A stretch of 64,000 nt of DNA from Ceratorhiza oryzae-sativae (Eukaryota > Basidiomycota > Agaricomycetes > Cantharellales > Ceratobasidiaceae), in the NCBI GenBank assembly GCA_030998015.1, contig JARWMV010000236.1, positions 1,116,001-1,180,000 of the forward strand, read 5' to 3'. This document shows, one piece after another, positions 12,108-24,700 of this stretch; position 1 is the first letter of the stretch; every line of letters begins with the position of its first letter. A program made the position numbers and the translations under genes. The notes beneath the pieces were generated by a model. It worked only from the letters and a program-made list of their open reading frames with translations, was not told the DNA's origin and did no database searches.

Positions 12108-15100
12108 ATGCCCAGTGTAGCCTCGACTTCGGCCTCTGGGTTCGATACCTTGCAGCGCGAAGATGCGTTTAGATACCCTTCGAAGACAGCGAACGAAGTT
12201 CCCATCTTGCAGGAGCTCGTTGCGCCGCACATCGAGTCCTTCAACGCTTTGTTTAATGACTCTGGTTTGACACTCGAGGATGGAGACTCGAAGGGGTTAC
12301 TCTCGTTGGGAATTAAAGACATCGGTTCAAAGGTTGTATTTGATGGTGCTGGCGTGATTGGTGATGAGGGAACTGCATGGGGGAACCGATTGTCCAGTGA
12401 GTAGATTTGTTGCGCTCATTAGCACTCGGTTAATTCAAAACCGGAACCAGTGCGAATAAGCGATATCACAGTGGCAAGACCCATGGTCTCTGATAAGGAT
12501 AGGAATGTAGTTGAGCGCCAGGTGTATCCGTCAGAGGTGAGACCTTGCGAGATGTAATATTCCTGATAGTTCACCTCTTGGTAGGCTCGCGAGAGGTTAA
12601 CGACATACAGAGGGAAAATGACGATCAAGTTGGCCTGGTCAGTGAACGGCGGGCCAGAACACGAGGAGTCCCGAGATTGCGGCTTGCTTCCTATCATGGT
12701 TCGGGTAAGTCCTACTCTGTTTCTGGCTGGGGAACCTTGGTTATTCATGACGGACTTAGTCCAATCGTTGTAACCTCAAGGGATTTACCTCCGCACAGCT
12801 TGTGCGCAAGCGTGAAGAACCAGAAGAGTTTGGCGGATACTTTGTTATCAACGGCAATGAACGACTTATTCGATACCTTATCCTTCCTCGACGAAACCAT
12901 GTCATCTCGGTCATTCGTAATTCGTTCATGAATCGAGGCCCCTCGTTTACACCTTACGGTGTATCTATCCGTTGCGTTCGATCCGACCAAACCTCTGTCA
13001 GCAACCACTTGAACTACCTGTCCAACGGCTCTGCTATGCTGAGGTTTAGTTGGCGAAAGCAAGAGTACATGATTCCTATCATGCTCATTCTGAAAGCACT
13101 AGTCAGCGCATCAGATCGTGAAATCTTCGAAGGAGTCATCATGAAGGACTATGACAACACCTTCCTCACGGATAGAATGGAACTTTTGTTGAGGAGCTTC
13201 AAGGTTTTCAACCTGTATACTGGCGACCAATGCCTGGAGTACCTCGGGGACAAGTTTCGCGTCGTGCTTGGCCAACCTGAAGACCTCGACAACATGACTC
13301 TCGGACATTGGATGATCGAGAAAATCGTACTGGTACACCTCGAGTCTCCTCGAGATAAATTCCGAATGCTACTGTACGTATGGCTTAGGTGCATGTTAAT
13401 CAGTATTTTAGATTTGACTCGGAAATTAGGTTCATGCTACGAAAGTTGTTCGCCTTGGTCTCTGGTGAATGTACTGCCGACAATCCTGACTCTCCCCAAC
13501 ACCAAGAGGTGTTGCTTCCCGGTTTCCTATACGGCATGATCATTAAGGAGCGATTGGACGAGGCGCTAAACCAAGTGCGTGCCCAAATCGCTCAAGATGT
13601 CCGCCGAAAAGTGGCAGCTGTGGATTTTATGGATAGTGCGTACTATCGCATCGTAGATCCTATCGTATGATTAATTTCATTCGACTCAAAGGCAGGTACA
13701 TCATGAAAGTGATCCAGCGCACCAATTTTGATGTAGGAGCACGAATGTCCAATTTTTTGGCAACTGGAAACCTCGTGTCGCCTACCGGCCTTGACCTCCA
13801 ACAAGCTTCTGGGTTCACGATTGTGGCAGAAAAACTCAATTGGTATCGATATATTAGCCATTTCAGGTGCATACATCGAGGTGCATTCTTCGCTGAACTC
13901 AAAACCACTACTGTCCGAAAGCTGCTTCCAGAAGCATGGGGCGAGTATCCCTCGACCTTGACGGCAAATGTGTTATTTATATTTTTGTAGGCTTTTTGTG
14001 TCCTGTCCACACCCCCGATGGATCGCCCTGTGGTCTGCTAAACCACCTGTCCCGCTCTTGTCGTATTGTCACGCGCGAACTCGACACACGAAACATTCCT
14101 GGCTTCCTTTCATCCGTAGGCATGACACAACCTTTCTCCCCTTCGATATCCGGAAAAGCCAATATATGCGTACAACTGGACGGACGGATAATCGGTTGGG
14201 CATCTCCTGCATTGGCGAAACGCATGGCCACGGCGCTCCGAGTCTGCAAGACTGAGGGAACAAACAATATTCCAATGGACCTAGAGATAGGCTATGTTCC
14301 GCCTTCAAATGGCGGCCAATATCCTGGATTGTACCTGTTTGCTTCAAGGGCGCGCATGATGCGTCCCGTAAGGTATCTTGCGAACGGTCGAGATGACTCA
14401 ATCGGGTCATTCGAGCAGGTATACATGGAGGTAGCAATCCGTCCAGAAGAGATCGAATATTCTGTGTCAACGCACGTTGAAATTGAACCAACGAATTTCA
14501 TGTCGATTTTGGCCAATCTGACACCATTTTCTGACTTCAACCAGGTTTGTGAAATCGCAGCCCTATGCAAGCACGTACTTACCTTCGTTTCAGAGCCCCC
14601 GTAACATTTACCAATGTCAGGTATTTACTTGAAGCCAACAAACCCCCAGAAAAAAAACTTGGCTCACACTCTTGCAGATGGGCAAACAATCCATGGGAAC
14701 TCCATCGACAGCATTACGACACCGAACAGACAACAAACTATACAGATTACAAAGCGGGCAAACGCCTGTTGTGCGACCCGTTTTGCATAACAAGTACGGA
14801 ATGGATTCGTTTCCGAATGGCACCAATGCAGTCGTAGCAGTAATTTCGTATACCGGTTACGACATGGAAGACGCGATGATCCTAAACAAGTCTGCTCATG
14901 AACGGGGCTTCGGATATGGAACGATCTACAAATCTACGATCATTGACTTGAAGGACATGAAAGGCGCTTCAAGATCTACTACGGCACCCAACCTTCATTT
15001 TGGACTCGGGAGAGATGTTAGGTTCAACGACGAGCGAAAGGAATTTGTTGACGACGATGGATTCCCCTTTAAGAATGGCAAGATCCAGCCAGGTGGGGTT

Positions 15101-16357
15101 ATTGCAGCATACATCGATGATACCACGGGGCGAACATGCTGGGTCAAATACAAAGGGGATGAGACTGCCTACGTGGAAGAAGTACGAATACTAGGTGAGT
15201 GGCCTCATTGTCAGGTTTCACGTTTCAAACGAGACCGATTTTCCTCGCAGGCAGTGATTTAGGTGACACTGAGACCCAAAAGATTCAGGTCACTCTACGA
15301 ATCACTCGTTCACCTGTCATAGGCGACAAATTCTCGTCACGTCATGGACAGAAGGGTGTGTGCTCTCAGAAATGGCCCGCAATCGATATGCCTTTTACGG
15401 AGAGTGGAATGCAACCGGACGTCATTATTAATCCGCATGCGTTCCCTTCTCGTATGACTATCGGTATGTTCGTCGAGAGTATGGCCGGCAAGGCAGGGGC
15501 TATGCACGGACTTGCACAAGACGCGACTCCCTTCAAGTAAGAGTTTTCTTGTGGGTTCAGAACTCGAAACTTAGCGCATATACCCTTCCACCAGGTTCAA
15601 TGAGGAAGATACCGCTATTTCCTATTTTGGTGACCAGCTCAAGGCGGCTGGGTACAACTATTACGGAAACGAGCCGATGTACTCTGGAATCACTGGGCAA
15701 GAATTTGCAGCAGATATCTACATCGGCGTTGTCTACTACCAGCGACTCCGGCATATGGTAGACGACAAGTTCCAGGTGCGAACCACCGGTCCTGTGGATC
15801 CAGTAACGCGTCAACCAGTCAAGGTAAGCTATTGAGTGACCTGTAACGGAGACTATGTATCTGGATGCCAATCATAGGGCCGAAAACGTGCGGGAGGTAT
15901 CCGGTTCGGAGAGATGGAGCGCGACGCGCTCATAGCACACGGAACATCCTTCCTGCTACAAGACCGCCTGATGAATTGCTCCGACTATTCGACTGCTTGG
16001 GTTTGTCGAACATGTGGCAGCCTCATCACGCTTGGCTACGATGACCTTACACTGGGTGAGACAGTTATTGGTAAAGCTAGGCCAAAGCCTACAGGGCCGT
16101 CAGGAGAATATTGTCGTGTGTGTCGTGCGGAGGCCGAAGAGGAGGAAGCGCGTGACCGTGCGGGTATGCTCAATGGGGGCCCACCAGCCAAGATTTCGCC
16201 CCACGAAGTCCGAGTTGCATTACCAGGTAACAATATTATTGGAAGAAGTGCTAAAGGTGGAGACATGGACGTTATTGCCATCCCCTTTGTATTTAGGTAT
16301 CTGTGTGCGGAGCTCGCTGCGATGGGCATTGCGGTTTCGGTGGAGGTTGGACAATGA
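12108..16357 (+). CDS. RPA135: RNA polymerase I second-largest subunit (RPA135/RPA2)
   Basis: Catalytic-core subunit of nucleolar RNA polymerase I, which makes the large rRNA precursor. Twelve exons: 12108-12396, 12451-12536, 12585-12704, 12760-13373, 13430-13635, 13692-13940, 13991-14544, 14594-14620, 14678-15194, 15251-15536, 15595-15823 and 15878-16357 (1218 residues; yeast Rpa135 has 1203). The Pol I-type N-terminus ([20 protein letters not shown]) separates it from Rpb2 and Rpc2. Conserved blocks include [53 protein letters not shown] and [14 protein letters not shown]-terminal zinc site uses C1102, C1105, C1138 and C1141. Intron 6 (13941-13990) has a GC donor; at intron 5 the acceptor CAAAG (not the next GCAG) keeps frame. 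No frameshift was found. Confidence 0.96.
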
Positions 16358-16700
16358 TCGCTGGCATTACTCTCTTGTTTACATGTTCAGTTGTCCAAGT
16401 CTGTGCCCAAAATTACCATAAACCATACACCAGCTACAACACCGCTGAACCAAATCAAGAAATCAAAGAAAAAGATGGCTAGAACAAGCAAACACAGAAT
16501 CCCTCCGTACTAAAGATCAGATATGTACGAGCTATTCTAAGTAAATTGAAACTAGATGGAGAAACAACACGTGAAAGAATGGTGCATTAAAAAATAAACG
16601 AGAGGCGGTCTAACAGAGAACGAATATTGTGAGCTTATTCAGAAGAACGAACGGATACGACCCTAGCCTCGTGCAACTTAGGAAGGGAATCCTTCGGGGT
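16358..16700. other. Short convergent intergenic region
   Basis: Lies between the 3' ends of RPA135 and the next minus-strand gene. It is AT-rich with A-runs, as expected for two facing 3' untranslated regions. No coding sequence was recognised. Confidence 0.5.
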
Positions 16701-19700
16701 CAATGGCCAATGCCGTTCTGGACGCATAGAGCCCTCCCTAGAAGCATATCCACAGCCATGGCTTCGTCGCTATCATCAAATTCAGAACATCCGGCTGATA
16801 AGGGGGGTACGGCAGACGGCTCTGGCGTTGGTCGTCCTAAACCCCATTGGCCGAGAACAAGGTCGAGGAGCACGCGGCACTCGTCGGCTGTGGTTGCATG
16901 CGCAAGTGCTGTACGAAGCTCTGCAGCTTGGGCGGGAGTAATGCCAGTGGTGCCGGATGGAGGGACAGGAGAGCCGGTTTGGATGCGCCGTACTTGTCAT
17001 CATCCACCACCGTGGGTACGACGACACCGCCTGAATGTGCATCTTGAGCTTTCTCTGCACGCGGCTCTTGTTTCTCCTGCCGACGGCGCTCCGGAACTTT
17101 TATGCCGAGCTCGGATACGTCAGGCTCCAACCTGGGCACTGGCACGCGTTTCAGCGAGGCCGACTTACTCGATACGGGCGAAGCCGATGGCCTAGCTCGG
17201 CTGGTCGTGGACGTGATACAGGGGCCGAGGGTGCTGTGAAAACGTCGATCTCGGAGCGCAATGGTTTGTGATGCGGTGGCTCGGGTGTAGACATGGCGGA
17301 AACAAGTGCTGGTGGACTGTGAGGCACGCTTGCGCTCTCAGCCGCGTTCTCGTCTGGGTTCCATGCGGGTACAGCCTTGCGGTTTGGGGATACCTTGCGC
17401 ACCAATGTCACCGGCGAAAGGGGCTGAAGCGCCGTATCAAGACTCAACGCGGGTGATGGGGGACCTTTCCTTGTGTAGTTGCACTGCTGCCAAACCCGGA
17501 ATTCGCGCTCGCGCCCCGGATATTGGTAGCCGACTTTTGTTTGCCCAACGTGCGAGCCACGTCAGGCACATCAGGGACAACACCCGCCCGTTCTGTTGAT
17601 GACGATGAGCCGCCCACTAACCGCCTAAACCAGCGTCCAGAGCTTGCTTTGAAGGCTTGCCATTGGTAGGCTCGATCGCCCCCGAGCTTGCAGATCGTGG
17701 CGCTTGGTAGGGCTCGGGCGGCCCTCCGACAAGAAGTCGATTAAATCGCGCGTGTTGGCAGTCTGGTGAGCCGGCTTGGGCGCGAGAGCGCCCGAACGGT
17801 TGCGTGGCGCGACAGGTTCGTTGATAATATCGTCCAAGTCCATCGACTCTTGGCGCTGTGCGGGACCTTTGCGCCTACTTGGGGTCCCAGGCAGGGTCGC
17901 AAGCTTCGGCGCCTCTGAGACCTTGCGCGTTCTGTTCTGTTCATTTGGCGGCGTGGAGTCCGGGCTAGATTTTTCGCGCTCTCGGGACGCGCTGTTGAAG
18001 GAGGCTTTGCGGAGGATCGACGGTCCGCTAGACAACCCCGGCTTCGTGCCAATTGATGGGCGAGTTGAACTCGATTCAGTGTGAGAACGCGAGCGACCGG
18101 TCTGCTGGGGTGGTGGCGCCGGTTGCGCTGGTATGGGAGGAATTTTAGGCTCGTCGTCAAGGAGTTGGGCGAGGCTCTGAGTGCGCGAGCGTGAGCCCTC
18201 GTCCGCTTCCAGGATCGCGTCGTGTTCACGACGGTTGGGGGTGACGCGCTGTGAGAGTGTCATGTCGGTCGAGGTTGGGAGTGAGGGAACAGCGGAATAG
18301 GACGGCGAGCCCTGAGGCGTAGCACGCGTACTTATTTGATTCTTCCTTTTTGCAAATGTCTAGATCGACCCAAAAAGTTAGTCCAATCCTGAAACTAATC
18401 AAACTGGAGAAGCGGCTCACCTCAAAGGTCTTGAGGCGATCGGGTGTCAAAGATACTTTCATAGTGGCCCCAGACCGCATAAGTTCGTCAAAATCTTGAC
18501 TAAATGGACCATCACTCTGTGGGGGGAAAACAAACATGGCTTAAATCAATCATTTTGGGGAGCGAGCGCGGGCACTCACGTCGTCTCCGCCGTCAGATTC
18601 AATCATTGAACCCTGTTGGAAGGCGACCATCGCGCGGCGGGTGCCATCCGAAAGCGAAGATGCAGATCGTTCGTCGGGGGTGGCTTGATTGGGCGTACTC
18701 GGAAAGGGTGCCATGTGGCTAGCTGGGCCGTCTTCTGACGAGGTTCGCCCGCTTCCCTTACCGAATATCTTGATTCCTCGCGCATTCTTTTCGTTTGTTC
18801 TTCCAGTTGTGTGACCGTCCGTGGACCTTTTGCCTGTGATGCGTTCCAAGGACGAGCGTGTGCGTTCGAGCGAGGATTTATTCGAGCTTGGGAGCGTTGT
18901 ACCACTCAGCGAGCGGGTGACAGGAGGTGCACTGTTGCCCACAACAGCGTCTGCCGAGGGTCTTCGGGTAAACGATGAGGGAGGGTTCGTTGATGGCGAT
19001 TCTAGTGCTGTAGTTGGCAGACTCATTTTCCGAGCCTGCGGCACGTCTTCGGCCTGTCGGATTCGCGATATTGACTTGGTGCGCGACCCCCCACTAATAG
19101 ACGAAGAGCCTCCGTGGGAGGGTTTGAATGCCTTGGACTGGGTCTCGATGTGCTCATGGACTGGGGAGAGAGGCAGTTCTTAGATGGTGGTTGCCAAGAC
19201 ATGAGGCAACAGATGCAACACACCTTTCATGGTCTTGAAGAGTGGATACACCGCAGCATCCTCGCACAGCGCAACATAGACATCCTGAGAATAGGCGGTA
19301 CCCCGGCTGCTGTCACGGGCAACTACTTGACCGACATTATTCAACACGTGTCTATGTAGAGATTAGGTGAATATCAGCGTGCTGGAACAGTAGTGGGTCT
19401 GACGTACTCGCACACATGCCTGAAGGGTTGCAATTGCATCAGTAAGACAAACTCGGACTAAATGGCAATAGGGACGTACTCGAGGATGGCAGTCAAATAT
19501 AGCGCAGCAGGAGCAACCTGCTCCGCGGTGGGCGAGCCGGGGCCGGCGTTGACCATCTTTTCAGTGAGTGCGGCTTCGACAGCAACATCTTCCTCGACGT
19601 CGCCGAGGGTGCAGTAAGCCTCGCACTTTTGTCGCAAGAGCTGTACACCTCGCTCAGCACACAAAAGACAGAGAGACAATGGGGGCTCACCTCAAACGTG

Positions 19701-20017
19701 GGCTGGAGAGGAAAATCGGTCTGCTTGACGCCGGGCTCGTCCATGACGGGGGTCGGAGACCTCATCTTGTATGTGCGCAGCTCGACCTCTGCCTCGAGAA
19801 TGGCATCCTTGCCGAGCGCACTGGGCATGATCTGGAGCAAGCCCGCCTTGAGCCGGTTGGTGGCGAGCGAGCGCGCAGCATGCAACACGAGCCATAGCAG
19901 CTCGTCGAGAAATATGTTGAGCGAGCGCATTGCCTCAGACTTGATCTTCGTTGGGCGGATCGCCGACAGGATCTCGTCCGCCGACCGCGAGCTCACATAG
20001 GCGGGTGCTGCAGTCAT
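16701..20017 (-). CDS. Conserved fungal protein, folded N-terminus and long disordered tail
   Basis: Function unknown. Exons 20017-19691, 19640-19480, 19419-19408 (12 nt), 19351-19224, 19160-18580, 18516-18421 and from 18359 onward are consistent. The first ~210 residues look all-helical (SADEILSAIRPTKIKSEAM, DELLWLVLHAARSLATNRL, PAALYLTAILEHVCEHVL), somewhat histone-fold-like. A Ser/Pro/Arg-rich disordered region follows. The C-terminal block ITPAQAAELRTALAHATTAD, continuing ECRVLLDLVLGQWG, resembles the end of a fungal family I recall but cannot name. From about 17760 to 16950 the coding frame changes three or four times. One change fits a 41-bp intron (GTCCCC to TTCAG near 17460); the others do not fit good introns. 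The C-terminal model is therefore unreliable. Confidence 0.6.
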
Positions 20018-20259
20018 CTGAGCGGCTGCCGTCTGGATAATTTTTGCGACTGACCTTTGTCTGGCATTGTGAACGAGTGGGGATTGTGCAAAACGAGTGA
20101 CAAGTCGGGACCTGGATAGCGCTCGACGTCGAGGCTGGGTTTCAGCCACGCACCACCAAACAAACACCCCAGACAAATTACATCAACCACGCGGTGACTA
20201 AATTGCTAATTTCGCCAACGAGACAGAAAAAAAAGCACTAAAGAAAATTACAACTTGGT

Positions 20260-21604
20260 TCACTTCCGCTGCTTCCGGACCTGACTCGGCAGCTCAACAA
20301 ACATCTGGATCCTCGGCTTCGACAAACTCGGTGCAGCCCTGGATGACGATGGCGCCACTGGTGGAGTTGAAACTGATCCCGAGCCCGAGCCCAAGTCCAC
20401 TGGTGTTTGCGGTACAGCGAATACACTGGAGACGGGCGCGACTGCAGGTTCAGGCACAAATGTCGATGGCGCCTGTGGTGCGGAGATCCGATTCCTGATG
20501 CCCCCCTCGCTTGTCGTCGTTCCCCTGCCTCTTCCCCGACCGCGCATGGCAACAGGCCTTCCCCTTGGCCTTCCTCTTCCTCTCGACGGTGTCGGGGGTG
20601 GGGGCGTCTCGTCGTCCGAATGAACTGTAATATGCGAGCGTGCTGGAGAAATATGACCCTTGCCGATTTCACCGACCCTCTCAAGCTCGTTGCCTAGCAC
20701 ATCTGGCGGCACAGTGTCTAGCCGGACATATGGCCTGACTACCGCTACGGGTGACCCAAATGCTGGTAAGTTCCCCCCCGCCTCGCTCGTGGTAGGTCTA
20801 GGTGTTTGTGAAAGTACAAACGGCGTGCCCATTCGGACAGGCGACATCGTTGCAGATATTTTTCTTAGTATCTGCGCATATACCACGTCAACTACAAACA
20901 TGGCCTTTCAGACTTTAAGCATACCTTGGGTCCATTCTTTGCATGCCATTGCGCCGAAACACTCGAGGGCAACACGTTGTATCTCAACATCATGCCCATC
21001 AGCCTAAAATATGGGACATCTGCTGGGAAAGCTTCTGGGCGCAGTATCTGCTCCAACGGCGCACATTCTTCGGGCCTTGCGAGTGGGCGCAATTCTTCGT
21101 CTGGTCGTCCACGGTGTTTTCGCCGGATATGGATATCGAGCTGGTACCTGTCTATGGCTGCACGAGCACAGTCTGAGCGCGTACAGTCAGTTAGCGATAT
21201 TAGAAGGGGGCCAGGCCTAACATACTCTGGTATGGACACCACAAGGGTTTCAGAATGTGCTGTTCCAATACATGCTCCCAGAGATCCTTGCTTCTTCTAT
21301 ATTGCGTTCCACAATCACCCCACCGACATGTATAATGACCCTATAACAAAGGTTAAATAAAACTCAAGAAAGTCAATCGCACAGAAACACTCACTGACGC
21401 ATCCCTTCGCGGTCCATGCTTCTTCTTCAAATGCACACCCAACAATTCAACAGATGATAACACAGCGGGTCCGACACATCCCCACCACTTGCACTTGTGC
21501 TCCCTAAGCCGTCGCCTCAACATCTTCATATCTTCCTCTTCTTCTTCCTCATCATCGCCATCCAACCCACCCACTTCTCCTCCGCTCTCACTTTCATCAT
21601 CCAT
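20260..21604 (-). CDS. Three-C2H2 zinc-finger protein with RGR/AT-hook-like repeats
   Basis: Probable nuclear DNA-binding regulator. Exons 21604-21395, 21340-21226, 21172-20925 and 20871-20260 give 394 residues. An acidic N-terminus precedes three C2H2 fingers: C38/C43/H58/H63, C75/C80/H93/H98 and C105/C110/H123/H128. All have four residues between the cysteines, the spacing seen in GLI- and ZIC-type fingers. Exon joins keep finger 3 intact across intron 2. The second half is low complexity, with GRGRPRGRP near 288-296 and MRGRGRGRG near 300-308, like AT-hooks or RGG boxes. Targets cannot be read from sequence. Finger and exon assignments are secure; the role is inferred. Confidence 0.75.
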
Positions 21605-21783
21605 GGTTAGATCTATACAAAAGTCAAGCTCACGCCTCGACAGAAAAAGGAAGGGCTTTGTATTCACCAATCATCGGACGTATTGGCACTACTCGACATA
21701 CAACATCAATCCAAGAATAACGCACATGCAAATAAAAAAGACCGACGTGAGCCCACTCGAACCAAAATAACCGCGCAACGACC

Positions 21784-24700
21784 TTACACACCCTGAGGTT
21801 TGGTCCTGCTCTTCCTCTTCCGGAGTGGGAGTACGACCTCCATGATCATTCGTTGCTTGCCTCGGCTGTTTGATGCTTGTTGTGTTGTCGTTGCGCGAGG
21901 CATCGCATTTCGAATCGACTTGGTGGCTGTCGCTATGCTCTCATCTGCGTCATGGAAGGGTGATTCAGGTCGGAAGAGTGGTATCTTTCCTTTGCCCTTA
22001 GCGTGGCTTGGCGGAGCCTCAGGATCAAACGACAGTGGTCCCCTGCCCTCATCTTCACCCAGCCGAGGTGGGCTGGCAGCTCGAGAATGTTCGGACCGAG
22101 CCTTCTTCGCCCTGTTGCTCTCGTTCATCTTGTTTGCGAGCTTGTTTGCTTCTCTTGCGTAGCCTTCTGCCCAGCTCTCGTTCGTTCGATTGCTTGGTTC
22201 GGACGGGGGACCAGGTACCGAATCACGCTTGCGTTTGAGCGGCGCGTACTCCGCAGGAGCCGACGGCCGCCGTGGAATCGAGTTAACAGGTCGAAGAGCA
22301 CGTGCGAGAACGACATGAGGTTCAGCTGAGGCGGGTTCAGCCATCTGGGCGTCGGGAGCAGCAGCGTGTGGTGTAGGTGATAGAGCGGGGGGGAGGCGAC
22401 GTATTGAACAGGCCCAGGAGACGGCGCAGGTGTAGGCGTCTGAACCGCAACGGGAGCAGGGGCTGTCGGAAGACTCGATGTGACGATAAGCTGGGGCACC
22501 AGAGGCTGGGGCGTGTCCTCGTGTTCCAGCGTGTTGGGATTGACAAGAGGTTCGGGAAGCGGAGACGCAGTTGTCGTAGGCGATCTGGGCTCTTGAAGGA
22601 CAGCAATAGTTGGGGCAAGCAGCGGCGACGGAGGGGTGTCAGGCTGGCTTGGTGGTGGCGGTTGTTCTGAGGTTTCTGCACTTATCGAGTGGGGTTCGAT
22701 TACTTGAATAGGTGTCGCGTTATCCTGAACCGGTTGAGTCTTCTCTGGGTTGGCCTCGCTCTCAACCATCCAAGTTCCAAGTTGTGCCACAGGAGGTTCG
22801 GGGATTGAGGGTTCCTGAGCAGCCAGTTTGGGAATTGTGGGCTCCATGGCAGCTGCTGAAGTAGCAGTAATGGCTCGACCCTCTGTCGTTTTTGCTTTCG
22901 CCTTCCCTTTTCCTTTTTTCCTTTTAATCGTGTCACTTCCTGGATCGCTCTCCCCAGCGCTGGATGATGCGTCCGTAGGATTGATGCCTAGTGACAGTAA
23001 GAAATCCAATGCAGGAGTCCCTCCGCCCCCTGTCTTCACCCGCTTCGAAGTAGATGTTGAGGTCGATGGCAGCGGAGCGACCTGAGGGGTTTGGTGAGTG
23101 GGCAGTATCTGCGACTGTGCTTGAGGCCCAGCCCGCTGGTAAATCGGATGAGACTGGTAAGAATGCTGGGTGGGGGGACGATGAAATTCTGAAGGGGCGG
23201 ACGGCGGGTTATGGCGGTGACGGTGAGCGGGAGGCGCGTTGTGCGCTTCCGCCGCTGCTCGTGGATCATAGGGCTGCACGGGAGGTACATCGAGCACAGG
23301 CTGAGACTTTGGTGTGGTGGAGTTTGTTGTAGGGACCGACGAATGAGTAACAGGAGGTACAATCCCAAGCGGGATAGATTGGGCAGTGGGAGGGTCCTCT
23401 GACGCGACGTGAGAGCTTCCCTCTGGCTCCATAGGGATATCTTGCACGGGGCGAACAGTTTGAAGCATTGGGTTTGTAACCCGTTCCGCCTTGATTGAAG
23501 TACTTGGACCGACGCCTGGCACGGGATTGTCAACGGCCGACACGCTAGTGGAGCTATCAGGGTTTCCAACACTATGCTCGATAGGCCAAGGCAATCCGTG
23601 CTCTCGCGTCGTCTCCCTGGCGATCACCCAAATAGCTTTTGCGATTTCTCCTCCCCGGGCTTTCGAAACTTTCAGATTTTGTGTCCAGATGTACAACGGT
23701 TGGCCAGGTGCAAATAGCGGAATGTGTTCACCTGCAGGCCCAAAGCGAGGCGCTGGTCTTTGCAGCAGCTCTGTAGATGCACCGCCCCGTTCTGCTGCAC
23801 GCCGAACGATACTCACACAATCGATGCCCAGAAAATGAAGGCGCTCCAGCATTACTTTGAGAGATGCTGGTCCTGCCGGGTCATTCGTCGGGACAGGTTG
23901 GGAGACGTTGGCCATGTTCTCCTGCGCCCTCGTAAACGAACCTGTGTTTAGTGTTTCCTCAGATACACTCGATGTGGAACCAGACGTGGTGGGGCCGGGC
24001 TTAGGTATAAACGAGCCTGGGGGCGGCACCGCAGCCGATGCTGGCACAGCTGATGTGGCCGGCGCCGGTCCCGCCAGTGGAGCCGAGGTGGGTGATGGCG
24101 GTCTTGCAGCAGCGGCAGAGGGTGTGTTGGATTGTGTGTTGGATGACATAATCGGGTTGCTATGTTTCAGAGGCTCGAAAGAGTTGAGAGCGTCACTGGT
24201 GGATCCGGGATTGTCGCTGGAGATAGCAGTAGTGGGTACGAATCTGGCTTCTGTTTTATCCTCGATTTTGTGGCCTGTTCCATCTGAAACCTGGAACTGG
24301 GAGCTATTTAGAACCCCTACGCTCATAGTATTAGCCCGAAATTGACACTCAGAAAATAGGCAATCACCTTCGGTGGAACCGCTTGCACTTGCGTCCACAT
24401 TAACTGTTTCGCGCTCCGTCAGCGCTCGATCACTGCGACAACGTGATGTTCGAAGATCCATCAGAGAAAATGACGGAGTCGAGCGCAGTGGCTTGGAGGG
24501 CGGTGACCTGCTAGGAGTTTCAGGCGCGTGTCCCACCTTTTGCGAGGGTGGGTTCGACTCGTGAGGGGGAAGCGAGTTGGGCTGAGACATGCTTGGGGCA
24601 AGCGATGAAGTAGTATTGCTAGGCGGCGGAGGAGCGGGGAGCACTGCCTGAGGTGATGCAGTTTGTGAGGTAGGAGCATCATTTGCAGTAACATGGGCAA

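Noticed and set aside
16629..17195. Plus-strand open frame of 188 codons
   Set aside because: It lies opposite the conserved C-terminal block of the minus-strand gene; GC-rich low-complexity sequence opens several frames there.
22125..22392. C-terminus obtained by reading the Gln/Pro-rich gene straight through in one frame
   Set aside because: After the seven-base run this frame becomes an unrelated basic string, while the next frame gives a natural Ala/Pro then Lys/Arg-rich tail. It was treated as the wrong frame.
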